DNA of 64,000 nucleotides from Pandoraea capi (GTDB lineage Bacteria; Pseudomonadota; Gammaproteobacteria; Burkholderiales; Burkholderiaceae): NCBI RefSeq assembly GCF_902459735.1, contig NZ_CABPRV010000004.1, positions 1 to 64,000 of the forward strand, read 5' to 3'. Shown piece by piece: positions 49,488 to 58,125 of this stretch (position 1 is its first letter; each line of letters starts with the position of its first letter). The notes under the pieces were generated by a model. It saw only the letters and a program-made list of their open reading frames with translations, ran no database searches and was not told where the DNA came from. The position numbers and the translations under genes were made by a program.

Positions 49488-49503
49488 CTGTATGAATGTA
49501 CAG
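49488..49503 (-). promoter_or_regulatory. LexA (SOS) box of imuA-imuB-dnaE2
   Basis: CTGTATGAATGTACAG is a CTGT-N8-ACAG site, the gamma/beta-proteobacterial LexA consensus, ending 23 bases before the imuA ATG. LexA bound here would block the promoter until DNA damage. It is also about 150 bases upstream of the divergent Nramp start and may lie within its promoter region. Confidence 0.9.
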
Positions 49504-49651
49504 TATAGCAGTTCATCGACTTTCGGCAGCATTCCAGTGGCTTCCCATCCATCGCGCCTGTCGCAATTTGTCCGTGCTTTCCCGACGATCGTGCTTGCGG
49601 GCAAACGCCGGCCCGGCTAACGTGAGCGTCATTGCCAGTCATCCCACCCTC

Positions 49652-50962
49652 ATGCCCCTCCCGACTACCGCCACCGCGCCTTTCTGCCCCTCCGAGGTCA
49701 AGGGCAGCATCGTCATCGACGCGCGCCAATCGCGCTGGACCAAACTCAAACGCTTCGCCGGCCCCGGACTGCTCGTCGCCATCGGTTACATGGATCCCGG
49801 CAACTGGGCGACGGACATTCAGGCCGGCTCGCAATTCGGCTACTCGCTGCTGTGGGTCGTGGCGTTATCGAGCCTCGCGGCCATCTTCTTGCAGATGCTC
49901 GCCGCCCGCCTCGGGCTGGTGGCCGGACGTGACCTCGCACAAGCCAGCTACGAACGCTACGGCCGCACGGGACGTCTGGTGCAGTGGATCACGGCGGAGA
50001 TTTCCATCATCGCGTGCGATATCGCCGAAGTGCTCGGCTGCGCGCTGGCCTTCAAGCTGCTGCTGGGGGTACCCATCTCGTGGGGGATCGTGCTGACTGC
50101 GCTCGACACGATGATCGTGCTCGGCCTGCAAGGCAAAGGCTTCCGTCAGATCGAAGCGATCGTTTTCGGATTGATCGGCACGATGGCGTTCTGCTTCGTC
50201 GCACAAGTCGCCATGGCGCCGCCCGACTGGCATGCCGTGGCCGCAGGTCTCGTCCCCGGCGCGCCCAGCCACGACCGGCGCGACGCCATCGTGCTGGCGC
50301 TGGGTATCGTCGGCGCGACGATCATGCCGCACAACCTGTACCTGCACTCTTCCGTCGTGCAAACCCGACGCGTTGTCGGCGGCAAGCGTGGCGACGTGCA
50401 TGACACGCTCGCATTGGTGCGTATCGACACCTGGGGCTCGCTGCTGATCGCCATGTGTGTGAATGCGGCCATTCTGATTCTTGCGGGGTCGGTCTTTCAC
50501 GCGAGCGGGCAGACCAACGTCACCGATATCGAGCAGGCGTATCAATTGATCACGCCGATTGCAGGCGGGGCCGCCGCTTTCATGTTCGGCATTGCCCTGC
50601 TGGCGTCCGGACAAAGCTCGACACTCACGGGCACCATCGCCGGGCAAGTCATCATGGACGGCTTTCTGCACATGAAGATCCCCTGCTACCAGCGACGCCT
50701 GATCACGCGCGGTCTCGCGCTGGTGCCCGCCCTCATCGGCGTGCTATGGCTCGGCGACGGCGCCGTGGGCAAGCTGCTGGTCTGGAGTCAGGTGTTGCTC
50801 AGCCTGCAACTGCCGTTCGCCATGTGGCCGCTCATTCGCTCGGTCAGCGACCCGCGCGTGATGAAAGGCAACGCGATCGGACGTCCCACGCAGGTCTTCG
50901 CATGGTGCCTGTTCGTGGTCATCACCGGCACCAATCTGCTGCTGATTTTCGGACTGAGCTGA
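49652..50962 (+). CDS. mntH: Nramp-family Mn2+/Fe2+ transporter (MntH-like)
   Basis: A 436-residue proton-coupled divalent metal importer with about 11 helices. The metal-site motifs are intact: DPGN at residues 48-51 (helix 1) and IMPHNLYLHSS (helix 6). The start at 49652 (MPLPTTATAP) is chosen as the nearest ATG before the conserved region; the frame is open back to 49496 and a GTG at 49622 is possible. It is divergent from imuA. No MntR or Fur box was recognised in the gap. Confidence 0.92.
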   Translation: MPLPTTATAPFCPSEVKGSIVIDARQSRWTKLKRFAGPGLLVAIGYMDPGNWATDIQAGSQFGYSLLWVVALSSLAAIFLQMLAARLGLVAGRDLAQASYERYGRTGRLVQWITAEISIIACDIAEVLGCALAFKLLLGVPISWGIVLTALDTMIVLGLQGKGFRQIEAIVFGLIGTMAFCFVAQVAMAPPDWHAVAAGLVPGAPSHDRRDAIVLALGIVGATIMPHNLYLHSSVVQTRRVVGGKRGDVHDTLALVRIDTWGSLLIAMCVNAAILILAGSVFHASGQTNVTDIEQAYQLITPIAGGAAAFMFGIALLASGQSSTLTGTIAGQVIMDGFLHMKIPCYQRRLITRGLALVPALIGVLWLGDGAVGKLLVWSQVLLSLQLPFAMWPLIRSVSDPRVMKGNAIGRPTQVFAWCLFVVITGTNLLLIFGLS

Positions 50963-51169
50963 AGATTCGGGCGTAAAAGCCCGCAAGGGCGACGCCCGGC
51001 ATCCCTGTACGCAACGCCAACGCGACAATCGCACGTGCTACCATCAGTACCCCTTATGAATCCGCAGAACAAAAAAGCGTCAGGAAAATAAGGGACCAGA
51101 TGACTCGCAACGGATCGATGCGATCGTGCATCGTCCTGCGAGCACTAAAACACACTGAGGGGTATCAAC

Positions 51170-51853
51170 GTGCAGAAAAGCAAGTCCGGCATTGCGCTGT
51201 TCAGCGCCGCCATGCTCGCGATGGCAACGCTCGGCGGTTGCGCTACCGAAAGCTCGCGTACCGTAGAAGTCGCCAAGGTCGAGAGCGCAAGCCGCGCCTA
51301 CGTCGGCGTGCGTACACCGATCGCCGTCGGCAAGTTCGACAACCGTTCCGCATACATGCGTGGTGTCTTTTCCGATAATGTCGACCGCCTCGGCAGTCAG
51401 GCCAAGACGATCCTGATCACGCATCTTCAGCAAACGAATCGCTTCAACGTGCTCGACCGCGACAACATGGCCGAGATCCGTCAGGAAGCCGACATCAAGA
51501 AGACCCAGCAGACGCTCAAGGGCGCTGACTACGTGATCACCGGCGACGTCGTCGAGTTCGGTCGCAAGGAAGTGGGCGACAAACAGCTCTTCGGCATTCT
51601 GGGCCGCGGCCGCGAGCAGATCGCGTACGCCAAGGTCAATCTGAACGTGGTCGATATCTCGACGTCGGAAGTCGTGTATTCGAGCGGCGGCGCCGGCGAA
51701 TTCGCCCTGTCCAACCGCGAGGTCATCGGTTTCGGCGGCACAGCGGGCTACGACTCGACGCTCAACGGCAAGGTCCTCGACCTCGCCATGCGCGAAGCCG
51801 TCAACAACCTCGTCGCCGGCATCGAAAGCGGCGCCTGGAAGCCCGGCAAGTAA
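51170..51853 (+). CDS. CsgG/HfaB-family lipoprotein
   Basis: A 227-residue lipoprotein with lipobox LGGC (Cys24) and a CsgG-like domain: GVRTPIAVGKFDNRS, ILITHLQQTNRFNVLDRDNM, GADYVITGDVVEFG and YAKVNLNVVDISTSEVVYS. It starts at a GTG with GAGGGG upstream. CsgG of E. coli forms the curli export pore; shorter relatives such as this one have unknown roles. It heads a trio with DUF4810 and DUF799 lipoproteins and is likely to form an envelope complex with them. Confidence 0.9.
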   Translation: MQKSKSGIALFSAAMLAMATLGGCATESSRTVEVAKVESASRAYVGVRTPIAVGKFDNRSAYMRGVFSDNVDRLGSQAKTILITHLQQTNRFNVLDRDNMAEIRQEADIKKTQQTLKGADYVITGDVVEFGRKEVGDKQLFGILGRGREQIAYAKVNLNVVDISTSEVVYSSGGAGEFALSNREVIGFGGTAGYDSTLNGKVLDLAMREAVNNLVAGIESGAWKPGK

Positions 51854-51991
51854 GCCGACCGCATCCCTTTTTGCAGCATGCCGCAGCGCGTGATTCGTCA
51901 CGCGCTCGTTCGCGCGCGTCAATCGGGTGCGAGCAGCGCCTACCACGAAGGACGCGCAGGCTGCGGCATGCCTGTCAGGATCTCTATCGTC

Positions 51992-52429
51992 ATGAATCGC
52001 ACATTCCCTACACTCTCACCTACGCGCTCACCTGCGCGCTCATTACGCCGTCCCGGCGCTATCGGTCAGGCCGGCCGTCTGGGCGTAGCGGCCATCGCGG
52101 GCGCCATCATCGTCACGCTGTCGGGTTGCGCTACGCCGCAAAAACCGCTGTACGACTGGGAAAGCTACCAGCCGCAGGTCTACGAGTATTTCAAGGGCGA
52201 ATCGAAGGAAGCGCAGATCATTGCGCTCGAGCGTGATCTGGAGAAGATCAAGGCGTCGAACAATGCAGCGCCGCCGGGCTATCACGCGCACCTGGGTCTG
52301 CTCTACGCATCGGTCGGCAAGCCCGACAAGATGGTCGAGGAATTCCAGATCGAGAAGCAGTTGTTCCCCGAATCCGCCAATTACATCGACTTCCTGCTCA
52401 AGAACAAGACCACGGAGGCCAAGCAATGA
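51992..52429 (+). CDS. DUF4810 lipoprotein
   Basis: A 145-residue lipoprotein whose hydrophobic segment ends in LSGC (Cys46), after an Arg/Pro-rich N-terminus that is long for a signal peptide, so the true start could lie a little downstream. The mature part (PLYDWESYQPQVYEYFKGE, then HLGLLYASVGKPDKMVEEF) is the DUF4810 pattern, with a TPR-like feel. Its last codon overlaps the next start (ATGA at 52426-52429), so translation is coupled. Confidence 0.88.
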   Translation: MNRTFPTLSPTRSPARSLRRPGAIGQAGRLGVAAIAGAIIVTLSGCATPQKPLYDWESYQPQVYEYFKGESKEAQIIALERDLEKIKASNNAAPPGYHAHLGLLYASVGKPDKMVEEFQIEKQLFPESANYIDFLLKNKTTEAKQ

Positions 52430-53091
52430 TCGCCCGACTCTGCAAATGGATGACGGTTGCGGCACTGGCCGCCGTGATGACCGGCTGCGCCATGCATCAG
52501 GCCAAACCGTATGACTACACGGCGTTCAAGGAAAGCAAACCGAAGTCGATTCTGGTGTTGCCGCCGCTGAACGAATCGCCCGATATCGACGCCACCTACA
52601 GCGTGCTTTCGCAGGTCACGGTGCCGCTGGGCGAAGCCGGCTACTACGTGATGCCTGTCGCGCTGGTCGATGAGTCTTTCCGTCAGAACGGTCTTACCGT
52701 TGCCGGTGACATTCATCAGGTCAGCCCGGCCAAGCTGCGCGAGATCTTCGGTGCAGACGCCGCGCTCTACATCAAGATCACCCAGTACGGCACGAAGTAC
52801 ATGGTGCTCGACAGCGCCACGGTGGTGACCGTCACAGCCGATCTCATCGATCTGCGCAACGGTGCGAAGCTGTGGAGCGGCGTGGCCAGCGCGTCGAACA
52901 ACGAGGGGAACAACAACGGTGGCGGCGGGCTGATCGGTATGCTCGTCACGGCAGCCATCAAGCAGATCGTCAACAGCGTGTCGAACGCGGGCTACACGGT
53001 CGCGGGCACCGCCAACGCACGCCTGCTCTCCGCCGGACGCCCCAACGGCATGCTCTACGGTCCGCGCTCGCCGAAGTACGGCACGGACTGA
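52426..53091 (+). CDS. DUF799 (GNA1162-like) lipoprotein
   Basis: A 221-residue lipoprotein with lipobox MTGC (Cys21). The body (SILVLPPLNESPDIDATYSV, LREIFGADAALYIKITQYG, SATVVTVTADLIDLRNG) is the DUF799 domain known from the meningococcal antigen GNA1162, which has a TolB-like fold. A Gly/Asn-rich loop sits near residue 165. It is the last gene of the CsgG-DUF4810-DUF799 operon and presumably acts with them at the outer membrane; the job of this trio is unknown. Confidence 0.9.
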   Translation: MIARLCKWMTVAALAAVMTGCAMHQAKPYDYTAFKESKPKSILVLPPLNESPDIDATYSVLSQVTVPLGEAGYYVMPVALVDESFRQNGLTVAGDIHQVSPAKLREIFGADAALYIKITQYGTKYMVLDSATVVTVTADLIDLRNGAKLWSGVASASNNEGNNNGGGGLIGMLVTAAIKQIVNSVSNAGYTVAGTANARLLSAGRPNGMLYGPRSPKYGTD

Positions 53092-53438
53092 TGTCGCGAC
53101 GCCGAACCCACCGAGAGCCTCACGCTTAGCGGCCGGTTCGGTGCCACGGCGATGTCGGGTGACGGAAAGATTGGGGATCGTCGACCCCGTCGCCTATAGT
53201 GGTAGCGCATGATGCCGCCGGATCGCAACGGTCCGGCGCGTCCTGCGGAAAGTGTGGTATCTCGCTTCACCTGGACCGATAGCCGACCCCGTCGCAGCAC
53301 GGGGACAGAAATGCCTGACGACGCGCGCCGTCGCTTGCGCGTGTGCCGGTGTCTATGCATGCCGACATGGGTTTCACGCCCCTTCGTCGGCTGACCCGCC
53401 CCACGCTTTGCGTCGGCAGGTTTCGTCCGGGAGTCATC
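53092..53438. other. Gap between the lipoprotein operon and the DUF995-like gene
   Basis: About 350 bases; a short hypothetical ORF here has no ribosome site. A promoter for the next gene is expected, but none is clear. Confidence 0.35.
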
Positions 53439-54029
53439 ATGGTCTATCGCTTCGCTCCATCGCTCGCCCAACCCCATCTCCGCCCCCAGCCCGCCATGGC
53501 GTCACGCAGACGTCCCGGATCACGCGCGGCTGCGGCAAAACCACTCGCGGCGCGCAAATCGACCAAGTTTTCTAAGGCGCTTGGCCCACTCAGGTCGTTC
53601 ATCGGGCTCACCCTGCTTGTCGGCCCCGCGTTCGCCTACGCCGACCCGATGCACCTCTCCGACATCAAGGATGCCAACGGCCAGCAATTGAGCGTCGACG
53701 ACTTGCGTTCGCTGATGCCCGGCGCGCACATCACCAACATGGTGCCGAATGGCAGCACGCGCAAATGGGTCAACGACACCAACGGCTCGCTCAATGCCAC
53801 GAGCGACAACAAGGGGAATATGGGGTCCGGCGGCCGCAGCGTGCAGGTCGCACGCGCCACCGGCACCTGGTCGGTCAACGACAACGGATCGTATTGCGTC
53901 AATCTGGAGTGGCGCGCGCTGACCGAGAACTGGTGCCGTTTCATGTTCAAGGTCGGCGACAAGTACTACGGCGTGACCTCACTGGCCAACGGCGCCGCCA
54001 TCGCGACTGAATTCAGCATCGAGAAGTAG
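53439..54029 (+). CDS. DUF995-like exported protein
   Basis: A 196-residue protein starting at MVYRFAPSLAQ (53439), with GGGAG upstream. Residues 1-70 are a long basic N-region followed by a hydrophobic stretch ending AFA-YADP, so export is likely. The mature part (DDLRSLMPGAHITNMVPNGS, then TGTWSVNDNGSYCVNLEWR and TENWCRFMFKVGDKYYGV) resembles DUF995, a small beta-rich family with two Cys that may pair. Function unknown. It is convergent with the TonB-receptor gene. Confidence 0.8.
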   Translation: MVYRFAPSLAQPHLRPQPAMASRRRPGSRAAAAKPLAARKSTKFSKALGPLRSFIGLTLLVGPAFAYADPMHLSDIKDANGQQLSVDDLRSLMPGAHITNMVPNGSTRKWVNDTNGSLNATSDNKGNMGSGGRSVQVARATGTWSVNDNGSYCVNLEWRALTENWCRFMFKVGDKYYGVTSLANGAAIATEFSIEK

Positions 54030-54113
54030 AGGGAGCGCCGAACTCGCCGCGCAGTCCGAGCCCATCGACGCACACTTGGCGACTGCACGGGGTGCCGCTT
54101 TGCGTCGCCCCCC

Positions 54114-54151
54114 AAAAAAAGCGCCCCGGGCTGCGAACAGCGCCGGGGCGC
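54114..54151 (-). terminator. Terminator of the TonB-receptor gene
   Basis: A 9-bp GC stem (54121-54129 with 54143-54151) with a nested GCTG-CGAA-CAGC hairpin, and A7 on the plus strand, which is U7 in the minus-strand transcript. Confidence 0.9.
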
Positions 54152-54250
54152 GACTGCACGCTGCGTTTCTGTCGTCAGCGAGGCAGTTGGGGCTATGGCG
54201 CTCGGTAGCCACGCCCCGCGAGGGACGGAGGGCTAACGCGCGCTAGCGAC

Positions 54251-56527
54251 TCAGAAGTCGGTCGTCATGGACAAGAGGAACGTGCGCGGTGCGCCGAGCG
54301 TCAGGTAGTTGCTCGACGATACGCTCGACCAGTAGGCCTTGTTGGTCACGTTCAGCACGCTCACACGGAAGGTCGTCGGCTTGCCGTAAATCTGCGTGGC
54401 GTAACGCGCGCCAAGATCGAAGCGGTCCCATGCCGGGATCGACGCCGTATTGGCAATGTTGGCGTACTCGCGACCCGTGTGAATCCAGCGGGCGTTAAGC
54501 GTCAGCCCCGGCACCCACGGAATGTCGTATTCCGCACCGAGGTTGTACGAGAACGTCGGCACGCCGACCGGACGATTGCCGTTCGTCGCCGCGCTCGACT
54601 GGTTGAGCAACGTGCCATTGATGTACGACACCCCGGCGATCACGCGAACGTCCTTGACCGGGCTGCCATACACCGACGCTTCGACGCCACGGTGACGCTC
54701 AAGCCCGTCTGCCACGTAGACGTTGGACGCGTTCGTGTACGCCGACGGCTTCTCGATCTGATAGAACGCGATCGACGCGCCGAATCGGGCCGTATCGTAC
54801 TTCGCACCGAATTCGATCTGCTTGGAGCGGAACGGCGGCAGCGACTGACCGTAGTTGAGCGTGCCTTGCGGTGCGGTGGTGCCCGCCGCCAGCCCTTCGC
54901 TGCGGTTCGCGAAGAGCGAGACGTTCTGCCACGGCTTGAACACGAGCCCGAACAGCGGCGTGGTGATGGCATCGTTGTACGCGAGCGTCTGCGCACCGGT
55001 ATAGCCGTAGTTGTTCACCCCGATCGACTGATGGCGCACACCGACCGTCGCCAGCACACGATCGTTGAAGAAGCCCAGCGTGTCTGACGCCGACACGCTA
55101 CGCAACAAGGTGAGTGCCGTCGTTTGCGGATCGTTCAGATTCCCGCCCTGCGACGTAGCTGCCGGATAAGGGACTTGCGGCGGGTTGACGAAGCTCGTCG
55201 AGAACGCCGGCGCGAACGTAAATGCCGACTGCGAGTCCAGACGCGTGCCCGACGCGCCTGCCGTCACGAAATGCGTCACCGGACCGGTCGTGAAACGACC
55301 GCGCACGCCAACCTCGCCGGAGAGCGCATCTTCCTGGTGCGGAGCATTCAGACGCGTTGCGGTAATCGTGCTGGGCGAGCCCTTCCACGTCGGATTCGAG
55401 TACTCGCCGTTCTCGTTCGTATGACGGATACCGCCCGTCACGTAGGCCGTCCAGTGAGGCAGGAAGTCATACTCGGCACGCAGAATGCCGACGTTGTCCT
55501 CCAGCGTGGTGTAGCTCCACGACTGCGCGTAATTCGACGTTGCGGCCGGCGGCTGGGGCAGCACCGTGCCCGAGAAGTTGTACAGCGCCCGCCCCGAGCC
55601 GATGTGTTGCTTCTGATAGAGGAAATCGGCCGACAGACGCAGCTTGTCACCGCGCCAGTCGAGCGCCACTGCCGTGGTCTTCGAGTTCTGATGTTCGCGA
55701 TCGACCGACGTCTCACCGTCGCGCACCGCCTGATTCACGCGAATACCGAATTGCCCTTCGCTGCCGAAGCGGCGGCCCACATCCACATGCGCGCCGAATT
55801 CGCCCGAGCCACTGCCTTCGAGCGTGACCCGGTTGAGCGGGGTATCGTCCGCGCGCTTGAGTTGCAGATTGACGCCACCGCCAATGGCCGAGCCGCCCGG
55901 CGACGCGCCATTCAGGAAGGCATTCGCCCCCTTGAACAATTCGACACGTTCGAGCGCTTCGGTCGACACGAGTTGTCGCGGCGTAATGCCATAAAGACCG
56001 TTAAGCGAAATGTCGTCGCCCGCCAGCGTAAAACCGCGAATCACAAACGTTTGCGCAAAGTTACCGAATCCGCGCGACATGCGCACCGACGGATCGTTGT
56101 CGAGCACGTCCGCCAGCGTACGCGCCTGCTGATCTTCGATCATTTTCGACGTGTACGCGCTCATGCTGAACGGCACGTCGAGCGTGCTTTGGTTACCGAG
56201 CACGCCAAAGCTCATGCCTCGCGCAATTTGGCCGCCTACGTAGGCCGGCGGCGTGTCGTTCGGCGACGCTTCGCGCGCGCCCTGCACCGTCACGGCCGGT
56301 AGAGCGACGTCGTTCTGCGCTCCCGCCTGACCTGCCTGCCCCGCATTACCCGGCGGCGTGGTTTGTGCGATCGCACCGACGCTAAAAACAGACGAGCCGA
56401 ATGCCAGTACCGAAGCGGCAACGATCGGGCGCAACGACAGCCATTGGCCGGCGGCAGGCGCAGGCATACCGGCATTAGCAGAACGAGGAGCTCGGGCAAT
56501 ACGGGAAGAACGGGAAGCGAGCGACAT
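54251..56527 (-). CDS. TonB-dependent siderophore receptor
   Basis: A 758-residue outer-membrane receptor. The start at 56527 (MSLASRSSRIARAP) gives a long but normal signal peptide ending GAIA-Q; the frame is open to 56674 and no ribosome site settles the choice. The plug domain is at about residues 85-195 (LADVLDNDPSVRMSRGFGNFAQTFVIRGF, RVELFKGANAFLNG, GGGVNLQLKRA). The 22-strand barrel follows and ends in Phe (MTTDF). There is no N-terminal secretin/TonB-like signalling domain, so it is not a FecA-type transducer. A Fur box lies about 180 bases upstream. It should import a ferric siderophore; which one is unknown. Confidence 0.94.
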   Translation of the reverse strand: MSLASRSSRIARAPRSANAGMPAPAAGQWLSLRPIVAASVLAFGSSVFSVGAIAQTTPPGNAGQAGQAGAQNDVALPAVTVQGAREASPNDTPPAYVGGQIARGMSFGVLGNQSTLDVPFSMSAYTSKMIEDQQARTLADVLDNDPSVRMSRGFGNFAQTFVIRGFTLAGDDISLNGLYGITPRQLVSTEALERVELFKGANAFLNGASPGGSAIGGGVNLQLKRADDTPLNRVTLEGSGSGEFGAHVDVGRRFGSEGQFGIRVNQAVRDGETSVDREHQNSKTTAVALDWRGDKLRLSADFLYQKQHIGSGRALYNFSGTVLPQPPAATSNYAQSWSYTTLEDNVGILRAEYDFLPHWTAYVTGGIRHTNENGEYSNPTWKGSPSTITATRLNAPHQEDALSGEVGVRGRFTTGPVTHFVTAGASGTRLDSQSAFTFAPAFSTSFVNPPQVPYPAATSQGGNLNDPQTTALTLLRSVSASDTLGFFNDRVLATVGVRHQSIGVNNYGYTGAQTLAYNDAITTPLFGLVFKPWQNVSLFANRSEGLAAGTTAPQGTLNYGQSLPPFRSKQIEFGAKYDTARFGASIAFYQIEKPSAYTNASNVYVADGLERHRGVEASVYGSPVKDVRVIAGVSYINGTLLNQSSAATNGNRPVGVPTFSYNLGAEYDIPWVPGLTLNARWIHTGREYANIANTASIPAWDRFDLGARYATQIYGKPTTFRVSVLNVTNKAYWSSVSSSNYLTLGAPRTFLLSMTTDF

Positions 56528-56706
56528 GAGGAACAACTTCGAGGAAACGCCCCGGCAATCAAACATCACCTGGACGAGGAAGAGATTCGCCGGTCGGAAA
56601 TCAACCCCTGCCCTCAAGCCACAAGAAAGGAAAGCTGCGTACGACAACGGCACCGTCAAGAGACTCGCGCTCACGGCGCGACATCTCCATTGGGCAAAAG
56701 TTTAAT

Positions 56707-56725
56707 GATAATAACAATGATTATC
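56707..56725 (-). promoter_or_regulatory. Fur box upstream of the TonB-dependent receptor
   Basis: GATAATAACAATGATTATC matches the 19-base Fur consensus at 16 positions. It lies in the promoter region of the receptor gene, so that gene is probably repressed by iron-loaded Fur. The distance to the chosen start implies a leader of roughly 170 bases. Confidence 0.88.
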
Positions 56726-56912
56726 AATTGCATTAACAAAAATACGACGCGCAACTCGCCAACCATTGGGGAGGGAACGTCGGTACGGAGAGTGTTGTGA
56801 AGCGACAGCCGAACTCGCTCGTCGAACCGTTGAGCGATACCTGCTACTTTTACCAGGGATCCAGGATGCAGTCGTTGCCGCGTGGAGGCTTCGATAGGGG
56901 GCCGTAAACGAC

Positions 56913-56942
56913 AAAGCCCGCCGAAGTGGCGGGCTTGTTTTC
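56913..56942. terminator. GC-rich hairpin terminator
   Basis: A 9-bp stem AAGCCCGCC/GGCGGGCTT (56914-56922 with 56928-56936), a 5-base loop, and GTTTT on the plus side. It lies downstream of the DUF3563 gene; used from the minus strand it has a weaker A-side tract. Confidence 0.65.
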
Positions 56943-57092
56943 ACCGGTCCCGGAACAACGGGAACGGCATCCGGACTCACGGCTGGGCGCCGTCGCACGT
57001 CATTACACAATGACGGGAATCGCCCGATGAGACGATCGACTTGCCTGGCTGCGCCAGCGACGACCGTTCGTCCGGAAGGACTTCAGACTTGC

Positions 57093-57233
57093 TTAGTAAC
57101 CGGCGGTTTCGAGCGCGCGGATACGTTGTTCCAGCTCAATGATGTCCTTCGACTCAGCCAGGAACGACTCACGACGACGGCGTTCAGCAGTTTCAAACCA
57201 AGTGTTCACGACTTCAAACAGGGCGGCAAACAT
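57093..57233 (-). CDS. DUF3563 micro-protein
   Basis: A 46-residue protein reading MFAALFEVVNTWFE, then TAERRRRESFLAESKD, then IIELEQRIRALETAGY. The pattern (short amphipathic start, RRRE block, LAESxDIxELExRIRALE coiled segment) is that of DUF3563, common in Burkholderiales and of unknown function. GGAG stands seven bases before the ATG, and a TATAAT lies 49 bases further upstream. It is too small for usual ORF cut-offs and is easily missed. Confidence 0.85.
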   Translation of the reverse strand: MFAALFEVVNTWFETAERRRRESFLAESKDIIELEQRIRALETAGY

Positions 57234-57281
57234 GACGTTTCTCCAATTCAATTAGTGTGCTGCATCGCAGCAGTGCTTCGC

Positions 57282-57320
57282 ATTATATAGGGTTTTCCCG
57301 TTAAGGGTTAGACCCTATAT
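57282..57320 (-). promoter_or_regulatory. Promoter and inverted repeat of the DUF3563 gene
   Basis: On the minus strand a perfect -10 TATAAT lies at 57282-57287. It overlaps one arm of a 9-base inverted repeat: ATATAGGGT at 57285-57293 and ACCCTATAT at 57312-57320, 18 bases apart. No good -35 is seen, so the dyad may bind an activator or repressor. Confidence 0.6.
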
Positions 57321-57469
57321 GTGAAAAACCAACAAAATCTGCTAGAGCATCACTTCGAATGGAGTCAATTCCATAAAATTCAATTAAAAATCAACAACAT
57401 AAAAAAAAACCTCACCCAAAAGTACGCTGCGATCCGCTGTCGCACCGGCGCGATCAAAATTCGAATGAC
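57321..57469. other. AT-rich patch without a gene
   Basis: About 150 bases markedly richer in A/T than the rest of the window. No ORF with a ribosome site. It may be part of the DUF3563 promoter or a small transferred segment. Confidence 0.4.
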
Positions 57470-57494
57470 AAAAAAAGCGCCGCTGCTGCGGCGC
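57470..57494 (-). terminator. Terminator downstream of cueR
   Basis: A 7-bp stem GCGCCGC/GCGGCGC (57477-57483 with 57488-57494), loop TGCT, and A7 on the plus strand that reads as U7 in the minus-strand transcript. Confidence 0.9.
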
Positions 57495-57551
57495 GTCACG
57501 GGGTAGATGACGTGTCGAATGTGACACGCCCATCACGTCATGCCATCGTCG

Positions 57552-58118
57552 TCAGCCTTGCGGCGCATGGCGCGCGCCTTGGGCATCGCTCTCGACCACC
57601 GGCCCGCCCGCAGGGGTGTTGGCTGCGCTCGCCGACGGCGCCGCCGCGGGTTGTGTCGCACTGCCGCACGCGGCAGCCATCGTGCCGCAATCGGCTTGCG
57701 CCTTGTTCGCACCGAGACTACCGGGCAGTTCTGCGGCCGCCAGCCCTTCCAGAATCGGACAGTCCGGCCGGTCGTCGCCATGGCAATGCACGGCGAGATG
57801 CGACAGCGTGTCGCGCATGGCGACGAGTTCGCCGATGCGTTGATTGAGTTCGTCGACGTGAGATTGCGCCAGCGCCTTCACCTGGGCGCTAGAGCGGCCA
57901 CGATCCTGCCAGAGCGCGAGCAACTGACGAATCTGGTCGATACCGAAACCCAACCGACGCGCCTGACGAATGAACCGCAGCAAATGCAGATCCTGTTCGC
58001 CGTACCGCCGGTAACCTGCCTCGGAGCGGGGGCTCGGGGGCATCAGGCCGATACTCTCGTAGTACCGGATCATCTTGGCCGTAACGCCGCTGGCCTGCGC
58101 CGCTTGTCCGATGTTCAT
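57552..58118 (-). CDS. cueR: CueR, copper(I)-responsive MerR-family regulator
   Basis: A 188-residue regulator. The MerR winged helix is at residues 1-70 (MNIGQAAQASGVTAKMIRYYESIGLM). The metal loop has C112 and C120 (HCHGDDRPDCPI), the CueR spacing for Cu+, Ag+ or Au+. The tail beyond residue 135 is a long Ala/Pro-rich extension not found in E. coli CueR (135 residues). It should activate the copA and copZ promoters seen at 61695-61725 and 61851-61881. The stop of the nuclease-family gene upstream is 7 bases before its start, so it is probably co-transcribed with that gene. Confidence 0.94.
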   Translation of the reverse strand: MNIGQAAQASGVTAKMIRYYESIGLMPPSPRSEAGYRRYGEQDLHLLRFIRQARRLGFGIDQIRQLLALWQDRGRSSAQVKALAQSHVDELNQRIGELVAMRDTLSHLAVHCHGDDRPDCPILEGLAAAELPGSLGANKAQADCGTMAAACGSATQPAAAPSASAANTPAGGPVVESDAQGARHAPQG

Positions 58119-58125
58119 GGCGACC

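Noticed and set aside
53209-53394. Short ORF before the DUF995-like gene
   Set aside because: No ribosome site and an Arg-rich, frame-shadow composition.
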